A DNA stretch of 64,000 bases from contig CM036618.1 of assembly GCA_020746105.1 (NCBI GenBank), positions 123,367,280 to 123,431,279 on the forward strand. The letters are read 5' to 3'. The notes under the pieces are model-generated. The model made no database searches and had not been told where the DNA came from. It was given only the letters and a program-made list of their open reading frames with translations. The stretch is from Trogon surrucura (taxonomy: Eukaryota > Chordata > Aves > Trogoniformes > Trogonidae). Numbering within the stretch: the stretch's first letter is position 1; each line of letters opens with the position of its first letter. Shown piece after piece: positions 25,501 to 37,020 of this stretch. The position numbers were made by a program, and so were the translations under genes.

Positions 25501-26779
25501 TGATAACTCAAATTACAGCATGAGCTAACTTCACAATGAAAAAGTGTTTAAAAGAAATTTTCCCAAGACCTGTCAAATTTTGGAGGAAACATTAGAAATG
25601 GTTCACTTCTTCCTTTCACAATGAGAAGATGTCTTTTAATAGCATTACTAACCAAGCTTGTATAGATGAAGTAGGACACAAAATAGAACAACCACATTTT
25701 GATCATTCATACCAGCAGCTGCAGGAACACTGTAAAGCTGTAGATTTGGTCCATTGTCGTGTGAATGGTCTTTGGGGTGGTTTCCGTTCATCCTTCATGT
25801 ACAGGAAGAAACATGCAGGAGCATATTTTGTAATACTTTTGAACTCTTGATAATGTGAGACCTCCTTAAAATGGTCTATTAAATGTTAGCAGAGGAGGGG
25901 GAAGAGACCACTGCTTTCTTTGTGTGAATTGAGGTGTGTGGATTTAGCAGTAGAAACATTAATGAGGCTTTGGTGTACTACTTCGCACGTTGTATTAGTT
26001 ACTCTGTCTACTCTTAAAAAATAATAGTTTCGGTTTGCCACTCCTATGTGATACTCCTTGCTATCTTCCTAAGGGCAGAACTCCTGGAAGTTCTCACTGA
26101 GTTTAAAAGTGGTAGAGTTAAGGCTGTCACTTTGCGAACTTAGGAAACTAATTCAAGCTGCATGTCTCTGAAATATTTTTCTGGAGGTCACTTGGTCTGA
26201 ATGACTGAGAATACACCTGTAGACTGAGGCAAGCTGGTGAATGCCAAGAGCTGAACTCCAGAGGCTGAGCCATTCTTTTTAAGTTCTCACACTATGTCTA
26301 AGCAGCACAGGTCTTGTTCAACCCACAGCTACACTCCTCTGACCTATCTTGAGCCAGTTTAATGGGAATCTGTATCAAATAACTAGTAATGATGGCTCTG
26401 GGGGAAACCAAAATTATTTGCCTGACAATTGAGTCATCTTTGTTTCATCTTCCCACAGCTATTAATTTGCTTAAATTCCCTGCATCCTTTGTATGACAGT
26501 TGTCCTCCCGCCTCTGCTATTGATTCCCATATGTTTCACCTCTGGACTGGCAGTCCACTTACATACAGTTGAATTCTTTTTCTTTTTTCCTTGCTGCTGG
26601 GAAAATGATGATGTTGTTCCAGTTAATTTGCTGTTCCTTTTCACCACATGATATCATCTACTTCCAGATGCCTTTTTGAGTAAACATCAGTGGTTCGGTC
26701 CTATCTGAAACTGGCATCTGAGTCTTCCACACATGGAAAGGAGCGTGCGTTAGAAGGTATTGTCATCTGTTTGTAAGAC
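22561..26779. other. Unique non-coding sequence
   Basis: No gene is recognised. There is a short GT-rich run near 22563-22580, a G-rich patch near 23397-23530 and a perfect hairpin at 24699-24721. The minus-strand 132-codon frame at 24917-25315 has no identifiable domain. Confidence 0.5.
24699..24721. repeat. Perfect short hairpin
   Basis: GCTTGCTT at 24699-24706, a 7-base loop GTTTTTT, and AAGCAAGC at 24714-24721 form a perfect 8-bp stem. It is too short for a microRNA precursor. A cruciform or protein-binding dyad, or chance, are the alternatives. Confidence 0.7.
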
Positions 26780-27190
26780 TCAAGTAATCTTTCATGTGTT
26801 TGGCATTTGTTGTCCTACAATTAGACTCCTTTCTTAAAGATGATAACCTAATTATAGGCTTTGCATCGGCAGTTCGGTGCAGTGTGTTGGTAAATCGGGC
26901 GAAAGAGGCAGAGGAAAATTCTGCAGTTGTACAGGTGAAAAGTTGGGAGCTAGGACAATCAAATACCACTTTTACTCTTTCTCCTTGATTGTAGTGATAT
27001 CCCTGCTGCTTGTGTCCCTAAGAAGACGTTAATGTGATCTTCCTCAAAGATTAAAAATGCATTTAATGCATAATTTCCCTTCACTGTTTATACAAACTGT
27101 GCTGTCTAATCGCAGAAATATCTAAAATGTATCATATGAAAAGGAGTTGTGCGTCTCCGGTCTCTGGAGAATTTTTCAACATAAAAAGCA
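26780..27190. promoter_or_regulatory. Candidate conserved non-coding element
   Basis: A repeat-free block with closely spaced motifs typical of developmental enhancers: CCTAATTATAGG (near-palindromic homeodomain site, about 26847), CAATTAGAC, GACAATCAAA, and the dyad ATGCATTTAATGCAT at 27057-27071 (two ATGCAT half-sites around TTA). The region is also unusually free of low-complexity runs. The enhancer role is inferred; no comparative data are available. Confidence 0.33.
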
Positions 27191-27491
27191 AATGCAAGTT
27201 ACTAGTGATTTATTTTGTGTTTTCTTTAGGATTTTATTGCTAAATTGCTCTTCAGGTTTGTCATGGAGAATGCCTTAAGCTTTTTCTCTAGCTTTAGCCA
27301 AAAAATAGCTATCACAGTGGTGTGCTAGATTCTGTAGGCAGCTATGGTTAATGCACAGCACTGGAATGTTCTTGAAAAGTGACTCTGCTATTTCTCATAT
27401 AGTTGCAGTTGGCATCAACGATCTGCATTTTGACAGATCTGTCCCACCCTAAAACCAGAAAAATGTGAGAAAAGAAAGGCAGGAACAGGTA

Positions 27492-27570
27492 GAAAAGGGA
27501 CTTTCTCCCAGGGTCACCCAGTGAGGCCGGGAAGAGAACTGACCTCCCTGTTTGCAGGGGCTTATTTCTG
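27492..27570 (-). repeat. MIR-like SINE relic
   Basis: The plus-strand reading GGGACTTTCTCCCAGGGTCA, then CCCAGTGAGGCCGGGAAGAG, then AACTGACCTCCC parallels the reverse complement of the MIR core ('gtgacttgcccaaggtcac...cagagctgggaatagaacc'). Orientation is therefore minus. The flanks are not recognisable. Confidence 0.5.
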
Positions 27571-28271
27571 CTGGAGTTACAGGTGAGAACCCTGCTCTGT
27601 GGGAGGAGGGAGAGTGTGGTTGCACACATTCATGTGGCAGGCTCTAGAGCTCACAAGTGAAAATACCAATGGAAAGCACCCTGTAGTGACTGCAAAGTGA
27701 GACCTAGAGTGGAGATGGTAGGTGTGACTTCAGGTGCTAAATTGATTCGGAAAACAGACATTTCTAGAGCTGCACACTTGCTGGGCACTTAATTTCCTTT
27801 TGCACCTGTATTTTAGATCTTACATTTCTCTGGATATGTAATACTAGCTTTCTGAAACAGGCACAGAAATGCTGCTTTTGGACTTTTATGCCCAGATCTG
27901 TCTTTAGCCAGCACTGGCTTATCTTTGCTCTGAGGTACCCAGCTTTCACCTGTGTATGTCTCCCTGCAGAGGCTTCCTCCCCTGGCTGAAAAAGTGGTCC
28001 AGAAACCTCATTTTTTGTCTCTTTTAACTGTCCTGATAGACCTGGGTGCTTGTTATTTAGGCAATAACAAATTGCCTAAATTCAGGCCTCAAGTGACAAC
28101 TTTTGGCGATTTCTAACTACCTCTGCTTGAACACATCCAAATTTTCCCTGCTATTGTGCCCAGTACATGCTACAGCTAGAGCATATTTCTGAGAAGGTGT
28201 ATCCTACATGCCCTGTGTAATGCAATGAAGATAAAACGTATTCAGGCTTTGTTTTCTGTTAACACACTCTT
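27571..28271. other. Unique non-coding sequence
   Basis: Nothing recognisable; frames are below 65 codons. Confidence 0.5.
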
Positions 28272-28350
28272 AGGCTAGATCCTCACCTGATATAAATTAA
28301 AGTAGCACTGTGCAAATCAGTGGAGGAGTGCCAGTTTATACTGGTTAGGT
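28272..28350. repeat. Palindromic amniote repeat relic with both arms
   Basis: The left arm is GGCTAGATCCTCACCTGATA with TAAATTA; the right arm is CCAGTTTATACTGGTTAGGT. The arms are imperfect inverted repeats, CCTCACCTGATATAAATT against the reverse complement CCTAACCAGTATAAACTGG. The arrangement matches the remembered 'ggcccagatcctcagctggtgtaaat...atttacaccagctgaggatc' amniote repeat. This is the most complete of the three copies. MITE-like origin is likely, but the family is not named here. Confidence 0.5.
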
Positions 28351-30059
28351 AATATCTGTGCTTTAGTAATCAGAGCTTAGATAATATTTGTAGAAACTTC
28401 ATTCCTCAGCCAGAAGATAAATAGCTAAATAAGATATAAACCAGTAATGGGTGCAGTAGGCCAGAAATATATACTGATGTGGAAATGTCTGAGATGTAAT
28501 TTTTGGCTGTGATAGAGTTTGATTACCGAAAGGTCAGGTGGTACCTCTGGGCACAGAAGGTTAGTGCTGGGATTTGAGGTCAGCAACTCATTGTAGGCAG
28601 GATCAGGAGGTTAAATCATAAAGTTTGTCTGTGCCTGGAAATTAACCAAAGCAGCTATTCCAGAATATCTGAAATAGCCATTCTGATGTGTTCCCAAGTG
28701 CAAGCTGCTTTGAAATGCTACCGCTTGAAGGTATTTAGCTCTTATTTACAGTAAGAAATAAAGATAACAGCCCACTAGAAACTTGAAGGAATAGAGAGAT
28801 GTTTCGAATTAAAAAGAAAATATGGGGTGGCTTTTGTTTTATTACAGTGACCGAGCATTGCTAGTTTGCACAAAGGGATAAGATGACACTGTGGCAATGA
28901 GCTTTCTGGTTGTGCTCTGAAAGTTAATGATATTGTCTAATGAGGATCTTCTCCTGTGTAAAAGCTTTTGCAGAATAAGGGAGAAAATTGTTCTGGGAGC
29001 AGGTAGGACAATTAGTGATGAGATTAAACTGCACCCAGAAAGAGTCTGACTGCATAGCAGGAGGAACTTTCCAGCATTAAGAACACTACGTTGTCAGTTT
29101 GTCTGCCAGGGAGGCTCCATATTTAAGAATGGCACATGCTTAAGAACAAGGCAGAAAATAGCTTTATAGAACAACAAAAGGAGCAAGGACTCTGCCTTGG
29201 AATAATGGGTGATGGATGAGGATATGTACTAGTGCTGCTTTCTGTGAATTGAGATGTTTCTGGGTTATTGATGTACCCTGCAAACACAGCATGTCTTGCA
29301 CTATCCTCACAATATGATTATGCTTGTCCTGGACTATCTGTACTCTTAGGGCATATGCTTGCAGGAGAGGTTGCCTCAGGGGAAAGTACCCTGCTATCTG
29401 AAGGTATGCTTTCAAATGCAAGACAAGATGCTCTGCAGAGAACTTGCGTGGCCATTAGGATGTCCCAGGAAGCTGCTCTAATAAAGGCTCTAGGAATAAC
29501 TGAATTATTCTGCGGAGGCTCCATGGGAAGGCAGCTGGGTCCCAGCTATTTGTGTGCTGCTGCTGAGGGGCCGCAGTTGATGCCCATCATCCAGCTCTGC
29601 ATTAGCAGTGGTTTGCACATGGGATACCATCCAGAGTGTAGTGCAGGCCAGTCTGCAGGGACTTGGGGCTACTTATCTTTTGAAGAACTGGAGTGCACCA
29701 TTTCAAACAGATAGATCTATCTTCTGGAGGTATTTCCTGGCAGTTTCTTTGAAACTTGAATTTTAATGGGCGTAAGAGACTTAAATTTCCAGCAAAATCG
29801 CCACTTCAGCCTGAAGGAGGGCTCTGAAACACTCAGTCTATGTCTTTCCCTTGGCATGGGGGCCTTCATCACGGTATGTTTGACAAACCGTGTGCATTTA
29901 CAGCTCTCTGAGTGAGCACATAGGGCAAAATGGATACTGCTATTCCTGCAGCTTGACTTGAGGGGTCATCTGGGCCTGAAAATACCTGCTTCACCCAGGA
30001 AGTCTGACTAGGGGATGTTTCATAAGGCCAGTTTGGCCCTGTCAGTGCCCATGAGGGCT
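28351..30059. other. Non-coding sequence with one of the longest open frames
   Basis: A plus-strand frame of 148 codons spans 29268-29714, and two minus-strand frames (29164-29421 and 29318-29524) overlap it. No domain or family is recognised on either strand. Frames of this length can arise by chance in 64 kb, and no promoter, splice or poly(A) arrangement supports a gene. Confidence 0.4.
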
Positions 30060-30199
30060 TTCTCAGCATCCTGAGCAGGACAGGAGGAGAGCCGGCAGGC
30101 ACAGCCCCCCCCCAGCATCCTCCCATCCTCTCTGGAAACGCGGCTCAATCCTGCCTCGGCCGCAGATACCCAGCCTTGGGGACGAGAGCAAGTGTTAAA

Positions 30200-30480
30200 A
30201 GGACTAGCAGCTAAGGTAAGTGTTGACTGTAACGGGTACCATAATGATGAATGGCATGAATGGACAATCACTCCTGCCGCAGCAAATAAACCCTGTCACA
30301 TGGAATGCGGCGTTTTCCAGGGAAATCAGCTTTCGCTGCGGGCTGCCGGCACCAAATGAGCTTCATAAAGCACCTGCAGATCTGAGCGTCAAGCAATTAT
30401 TCCACTATCTTGCCTAAAAACAAAAAGGGCCCTGCCCTTTGGTCACCTCCGACCTTTTCCAGCTAACATAAACTAATTAT
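30200..30480. promoter_or_regulatory. Candidate conserved element between the GC-rich lobes
   Basis: Repeat-free sequence with tightly packed motif-like words, such as CATAATGATGAATGG, GCGTCAAGCAATTATTCC, GGTCACCTCCGACC and ACTAATTATATTTG. Homeodomain cores (CAATTATT, CTAATTAT) sit beside a TGACC/GGTCA-type half-site. Its position inside a CpG-rich patch is what raises it above background. The call is inferred from texture only. Confidence 0.33.
30211..30221 (+). promoter_or_regulatory. Candidate splice donor
   Basis: CTAAG|GTAAGT at 30211-30221 matches the vertebrate donor consensus at every intronic position, with cleavage after 30215. The upstream GC-rich lobe could then be a non-coding first exon of a plus-strand transcript. 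Two copies of the nine-base match occur on the plus strand of this window (the other at 38345), against a rough chance expectation of about 0.25. It is suggestive, not proof. Confidence 0.25.
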
Positions 30481-30744
30481 ATTTGTGGCCGGAGGAGGAA
30501 GGGAGGTGGAGGGGCGGTTAAAACCCGCCACCCGAAATGTTTCTACGGGGCTTGCAGGGGGCTGCCAGGTTTGCTGGGGGTGTCTTGCGGCTCCTTCATC
30601 AACTCACGGTGCTGAGGAGCTTCTCTCCAGAGTTTAAAGAGATCCCGGGGGAAGGCTGAGCCCCTTTCCCGGGAGGATCCGGGCTGGGAGCGGGGGCTGA
30701 GTCCCGGCCGCCCCGGGACAAGAGCGCCTTTGTTCGGCATCACT

Positions 30745-31075
30745 TAGCAGCAATTACAGCCCGTCAAAACAGTTTTTGTTTTACGACAACGTGTTAATGG
30801 GCCCACGGTTGGGTGTGAGAAGTAACCCAAGCCGTATGCACTGAAGCAAGGTTAGAGGTTAATTGAGACTTTCTAACACAGCGCATGAGATTTTTGCAAC
30901 CTTTTGCAGCGAGGGAAGTGCGGAACAAAAAGGAGATAATGTGATACAATTAGTTGGAAAGCAGGAGGGTCAAAATTCCCAGATGGAAAGGAGAACTGGC
31001 CAAGTGAATCAGGCCAGATGGGCCACCTGGACCATAACGAATGCCAAAAATAGCTTCAGTCCTTCGTCTAGTGGA
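30745..31075. promoter_or_regulatory. Candidate conserved non-coding element
   Basis: Just beyond the second GC-rich lobe lies a repeat-free block with CAGCAATTACAGCCC, GTTTTACGACAACGTGTTAA, TTAGAGGTTAATTGAGAC, GATACAATTAGTTGG and CAGATGGGCCACCTGG, which holds E-box-like cores. The dense mix of homeodomain, E-box and CpG words resembles deeply conserved enhancers. This rests on texture alone. Confidence 0.33.
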
Positions 31076-34000
31076 TGAGGCAGTAGGTGGTATGTCTGTC
31101 CTTCACAGTGGATTTAAAGATTTATTTTTTTTTAAAAAAAAGCAAGGTCAACATTATAAACAGCAGTAGCCTGTTGCAATTTGTATTCCAGAGCTGTGAT
31201 CATTATGCGGCTGATACTTTTGTATTTATTTTCTTTATTTCAAAGCAATTTACTTTTAACTCAGCAGCCCCTTTCAGACGTGCTCGCAGTACTGATCTGC
31301 TGATAAACTTTGAGCTTTCCACCATTCGTGTTGCTTTCCCCTGTGTGAACCTCCAGAGTGTTACTAACTAAAGCGTTAAGGCTTGAAGACAGGTTTGGTG
31401 GCAGAGGGTCCCCACGTTCAGCATGAGGATGTTTCAGTGTACCCGAAGTAACCACCTGCTCCTCGCTCACCTCCCTATGCAGCTGGTGACCATGTGGATG
31501 CTGCGCCTGGAGCTGGGGACGACACTGGTGATAGTGCCCAGAGACGTGGCTCTGGGTCTGCCTTCCTTGGAAGGATCGCTAGGGCTAATGTGCTTGTCCC
31601 CCTTACTCAGTGCTGCTTCAGCTGCTTCCTTCCCCCTCTGTACTTTGTCATTTTTCAAGATCTCTGCGGGGTGACGCGCATTAACCAGGCAAAAAACTTT
31701 TCTTGTGTTTGCTTCCTAGCTTGCACTGGAAATGAACTGCAAGGTGACTGGAAGTGCCAAGTCATTTTTGGCACCTGTTCAGTGCTTATTTGTTTTCCTA
31801 GAGCCAGTGTGATTAGTTTCCTTCGCTACCTCAAGACCATATAGGCTTCCTCTATTGAAGCTGAATCATCTGCTGCAGGTGCCTGTAACTCTTTTTCTGT
31901 GTCACGTCGTAATGTTTGGGGAAAGCACACGAAATGAGGGTGACATGCAGGAAATGGTGCTGCCCGCCTCCGTCGCACAGAGCTGCCTTTTCCTTGCTGC
32001 CTCAGCAGCTTGTATGTGCCAGACTTGACAGCCCTCGGTTGTTGCCTTCACCCTCCAGTGGGCTGAGTGAGGTTGATGTCTAACGAGGAGCTGCTGCCAG
32101 CCCTGGGGTACCTGGTACAAGGTCAGTGAAGCCCAGCTGAGCTTCATTAATGAGGCCTGGCCTGGTGGAGAAAGAGCATTGGCAGGGGGACAATGGCACT
32201 GTGCGGCCCTCGGAGCCCCAGCCACCAGCTCGGCAGCAAAGGAAAAGCAACAAGTTAGTAGGGCAGTGGATTGCCAAGGCTGAGCCTAACTTTGCTGAGC
32301 CTGCCCCTCTCTTTTTCTATCTCTCCTTCCTGATTTATACACCTAAAAGCAAGTGTGGGGAGGAGGAATGGGGATGTAGAAGTACTCAGGAAAAAGTGAA
32401 AGGGGCTAATGGGAGTGGGAGAAAACATTGCATTTCTTATCTGTGGATTACTTAATGTGCTCAGGCTAATTCTGAAGTTCAGAGTCGCCTGGGGACTGCA
32501 TAAAGAGGAAAAATAGAGGAGGCTTGAAATAAGAACAGAGACTAGCTGTTCAGAAGGTGTGAATGAGAGAAGTGACTGTGGTTCAGGCAAGCCTGGCTGT
32601 CCTCTCACTGTGCAACCAGAACACTTCTAGGTGCTAAAAGTTGCGTGCAAAAATCAGACAGCTATAGAAATGGGAATCATCAACAGGAAACACAATAAAC
32701 CCCTCCAGTTTCATGGGGGACCTCCAGCAGGCAAATCTTGTAGCTTTGTGTTCATCCAGGATCCTTTCCCATGCTGTAAATATGCTCAGAGTGAGTTCTT
32801 TAGAAGATTCTGCAGTAAGCTTTTTGCAAGGGTACATAATGTGTTAGAGCCGGTGCTCAGCCTAAGTGCTTTTCTATCCAGGTGTGAATCTCAAATGAAC
32901 ACTATCTCTGACTTTTCCTGGGTCTTTCTCTGCATCAGCCTGTGCTAGTAGGTGTTGCTGCATCTATCTGGTGGCTGAGGAAGCCAGAACAGAAAAAAAG
33001 TAACGGGAGCTAAAAAAGATGCCTTTGAATACATTACAAGACAAACTTGACCAGTACTCCAGAAGAGATGCTCTTGTCATTGAGTATCTCTAAAGAATGA
33101 GCAGGGGAATAAAAAGGAAAGGGATGTAGGGAGGAAAGCACCAGCCATATGACATCTCGTGACACTGCTTCAAAAGGTACTTGGAGAGTAGAATCCACCT
33201 ATATTGTTTTTAATTCTGTTAATCTAGTCTTGAGATTGTCAGCGTAGCTTACTGGAACTAGAGAGGATTTATTTTCCTTTTGTTTGATCAACATGGCTTC
33301 TGTTTATTTTTCTTGCTGTTGTTGGTTTGTTGGGTTTTTTGGTAGGTGGTTCCTTTTTGGTTTTTTTTTCTTTCTCCTTGAAGCATCAGAGATTGGTACT
33401 AGCTGAAGGTAGGATGTTGGGTGACTGACATGTGCTGGTATTCCTGCTGCTGCTAAGCAAACGTCCCAGTATCTGACATTTGTAACTCTCCTTTGGCAGT
33501 ACTCAATATTATTCTTGGTTTTGTGGTAGTTTATACTGAAAGATGTAGTTTTTCTCCATAATGCCAGGTGGGTTCTGTCTTCTGGCACATGGGACAAACC
33601 TTTTGGGAATTCCCCTTGAGTCCACACTTGGCTGTTGGAGGTCTGCAGGAGATTGTCCTTTGCAGTCCATTGTTCTCCTCACCCACTAATTTTACAAATC
33701 CAGAAATAAAGCTCCAGCCCAAAACACTTCTGAGCATATATTTTGTGAAGTTAAATTCTTATTGATCCTGGCTATTATCACAGATCACTTAAACTTTATT
33801 TTCTCTCTGTCTAGTTTCCAAGGTCAACTGCTTTTCCTTTGTGCCTTGTCATTCTTTGCTGCATTAAAGATCTCTTCAGTGTTTCAACTACAAATGTAAA
33901 AAAGAACCAGTGCCTTGTGCTCTGCCAATCTGTATAAGTATACAAGAAAATCATGTCTATATTGAACATCAAACTGAATTAACTTAACATTGTGAAGCAC

Positions 34001-35236
34001 AGTGCCTATATCTCCACCTTGTGTAACAGCTGGAGGTCTGGCTCATAGTAAAAACATTGCTTCGTTTGAGTTAATTCCTTCTCGTGATTTCAGGCTGGTA
34101 AAAATTGTCTAAAATATTATGGTACAGAAAAAGAATACATCTGAGACCGTTGTGTTTCAAGCATAGCTTGGCACTGTAAATGGCATTAGTTTAAGGTATG
34201 GCTACTGCAAGACGTGGTATGGTTTTGACCTTGTTTGCTGACTGTTCTAGTTGGAAGAAATCGTGTTTAAACATTCTGGTGTGAATAGGTTCCAAGTGCT
34301 TTAAAAACAAACTTACAACAGCTATGATGTGGATTTCTTGAGAGACCCGTCAGAAAGTATATCCTCTCATCTTGATGATTGTGCCTGTTGATCGTAGTGG
34401 CTGTGCCTCAGGAGAAGACTGTAAATAGCTGGGAGGTGTTTGCGTGTACAAGACGGGAAATACTCCTACTACTGATCCTCTTGGTTTTGCACCCAGGGAG
34501 GGAGCAGTCATAGCCCGGTACTGCAAACTGGTAACTTGGCTGCAATTTCTTATCTTTTGGCTACAAGGATATCTATGTTAGTTTTCTTTTGAGTAGCTCT
34601 TTAGGTATTAAAGCCATATGATTTAGTTCATTTGTTGTCAGGAAAAGTTAAGAACATTGCTTGAATGATAAGCCAGTTATGATAATAACTTTTAAATTTG
34701 GAGCAGAGCAGTGTAGGAGGATTAATGGCCAGTTCATTTCTCCTCTGTGGAAGTTCAATAGTAGCTGATGACTTCCAACCATAAATATCTGGTTTTAAAG
34801 TTTGGGGAAAGCACAGTAAGAAACAAAAATATAATTATTTAGCCAATGAAACATAGATTAGCCAGAATGAAATTCTAAGTACAGGAACTACAGCAATACT
34901 TCTGTTGTCCTTGAGTTGCCTGCTTCTGGAATGAGGGCTCAACTCGATGATAGCTAACGCAACCCAATCCTTATGCATTCATTTAACTAAGCATCTTTTT
35001 GAATTGCTTGCCAACCTCAAAAGTAAGATGAAATTTAGAAAGGTTTAATCAGCTCTAACAGAAAAAATGTAGAATTGCAAAGAAATGTCTGAACAAGAGT
35101 GCTATTGACTTTGGTGGTTGTTTATTGTGGGTTTTTTTTAAAATGTCATTTTTACTAATTTAAGATCTGGCTGATTTTAACAGTTATTCCATGCTGATGG
35201 TGCTGTAAATGAGAGGAGAGACACATACATCACTGT

Positions 35237-35253
35237 AAAATAAATAAATAAAC
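35237..35253. repeat. (AAAT)n microsatellite
   Basis: AAAATAAATAAATAAAC: about four AAAT units. The site is short and isolated. Confidence 0.75.
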
Positions 35254-36954
35254 CGCAAAACCTCCAAACCAAAGCAAAAAAACCAAACCAGATCTATCCA
35301 GCATGGTACAGTGATGCTTCTCTAAGCAGCAGGTGGGGATGTTGCACCTACAGCACTGCTCATACATTGAGCATAGCGATCTTCTGTGGAAAATCTTGCT
35401 TGAACCCCTGAAAGCTGACCGTAGGATAAAGAGCAAACAAAGTGTATTCTCTGACAGGGTGTTTTGAGTTTGCCACCTTGGTGAAGTCACAGCAGCTGCG
35501 CTGTTAAAAACTCCAGGCAGACCTGACAGCCCCAGCGCTTTATTTTGAGGTGTTTCCAAATACACCACTCCCTGCCTGTTGCCTCAGAGGGAACAGATGG
35601 AAAGTGTTACCAGTAAAGCACATTTTCATAGGCTTTCTGGTTCTCTTTAGCAAAAGCCTTACAAAAGTCTTCAGACAAATTAGTGCCTGAAGGTAGAGGA
35701 AGTCTTTAGGAGCACCAGAGAAGTGCTGACTCAGCCTGCTCTCAGACCTGTGTCCAAGGGGACCCGCTTTCTGCCTTCAGCGCTTCCACCATGGATGGCG
35801 AATCCTTCAAAATCAATTACATTACTCTCAAATGTCATCTTAAGTTTAATGAGTCCAGTTAAATCCTAAGAGTTACTCATGAGCCCTAAGTTCAACGAAT
35901 GGCAGACTCAACCAATGCAAGCCAATATATGACCCAAGGAAAGACTGTGTCAGATAAGCGTGATCTCAGCAAGGATGTGCACTCCTATGTTTTTCTTCTT
36001 TTTAATCTTACGCTTTCCTGCCCTGTGCGCTGCTGAGCCAGGCCACATGTGTGCCTATGAGGGGTATGTGGGGATAGGACAGGTTTTAGCTTGTCCGTGT
36101 ATTGACCTGCTCCCATTCCTGGTTCAGCATCACATCCTCCCCAGCCACAGCTCTGCGTAGGCAACACGAGTGACAGGAGTGAAGGGCTTAAGAATGGATT
36201 AAATGTGTATGTGTGTCTATATGTGTCACCGTATGCACGCTATTAGCTGTGGAAGTTCAACAGAGGAATGTACATACTTAGAAAATACACAGGCATTTAT
36301 ACAATAGTTTAACCTATTTTGCATTTATTTTCACCTGTACTGTGCAAAACATTATCTTCCTCCATTCCCCTGAAGAGCAAGTCTTTCCTCAAGTTTGATG
36401 ATCCCCGTTTGGAGTGACTCCACTGGTGCTCCGAGTTGTGGTGGGAAATGTAAATACGTGGGTATATAATGGAAGCAGGGCTGATGGCATCTCTGTTGCA
36501 ACCTGCTCCTTGCTTTGATTTCATTTAAAGCCCACAGGTGCCATATGGATGATCTCTGTGGGTTTGGGTAAAATTTCGGACTCCCGTGTGGAGATCCTCT
36601 AACACTGACATGACTGTAACACAGATATTGCAAGGCCATATGTAATGTGACGTGAAAGAACGTGTGGTAGAGGATGTGGACACGCAGAATCACGACTATC
36701 CTGGAGAGACTACACAGAGACTAATTGTTCACTGTCTCGTCCGGCATGGTACTGCAGTGGTACAGCATCAGCAGTGAGTTCCTGGACTTCTTGCCTGGGC
36801 CATCTGGGACAGAAGTATTTCACCTTGGGGCTAAAAGGATTTTATATCTCCTCTTTGATTCTGCATGCACAACCCAGCTTGCAGCTGCAATAAGTGACAT
36901 CCAAAATGTTCAAACCCCTGCTTTTTTTTAAAACGACAATAATTATTTTAAAAA

Positions 36955-37020
36955 GGTGTTTGGTTGGTTAGTTGTGGGGTTTTGTGTGTTTTGGGCTTTT
37001 TGGGGTTTTTAAGGGTTTTA
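36955..37020. repeat. T/G-rich low-complexity tract
   Basis: Runs such as GTTTGGTTGGTTAGTTG, GGGGTTTTGTGTGTTTTGGG and TTTTTGGGGTTTTTAAGGG give an almost purely G/T strand. The composition could favour strand slippage or G-tract structures, but no regular unit is present. Confidence 0.75.

Larger units (their letters stand above)
30060..30760. promoter_or_regulatory. Isolated GC/CpG-rich patch (orphan CpG-island candidate)
   Basis: CpG-containing words cluster here far above the rest of the window: GAGCCGGCAGG, AACGCGGC, CTCGGCCGCAG, TGCGGCG, TTTCGCTGCGGG, GCCGGCAC, CCCGGCCGCCCCGGG and AGAGCGCC. Two GC-rich lobes (30060-30190 and 30490-30745) flank a homeodomain-motif-rich centre. A near-consensus splice donor follows the first lobe (AAG|GTAAGT, 30213-30221). 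Birds often mark promoters, including those of non-coding RNAs and developmental enhancers, with such islands. Observed/expected CpG was not computed. Confidence 0.4.
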
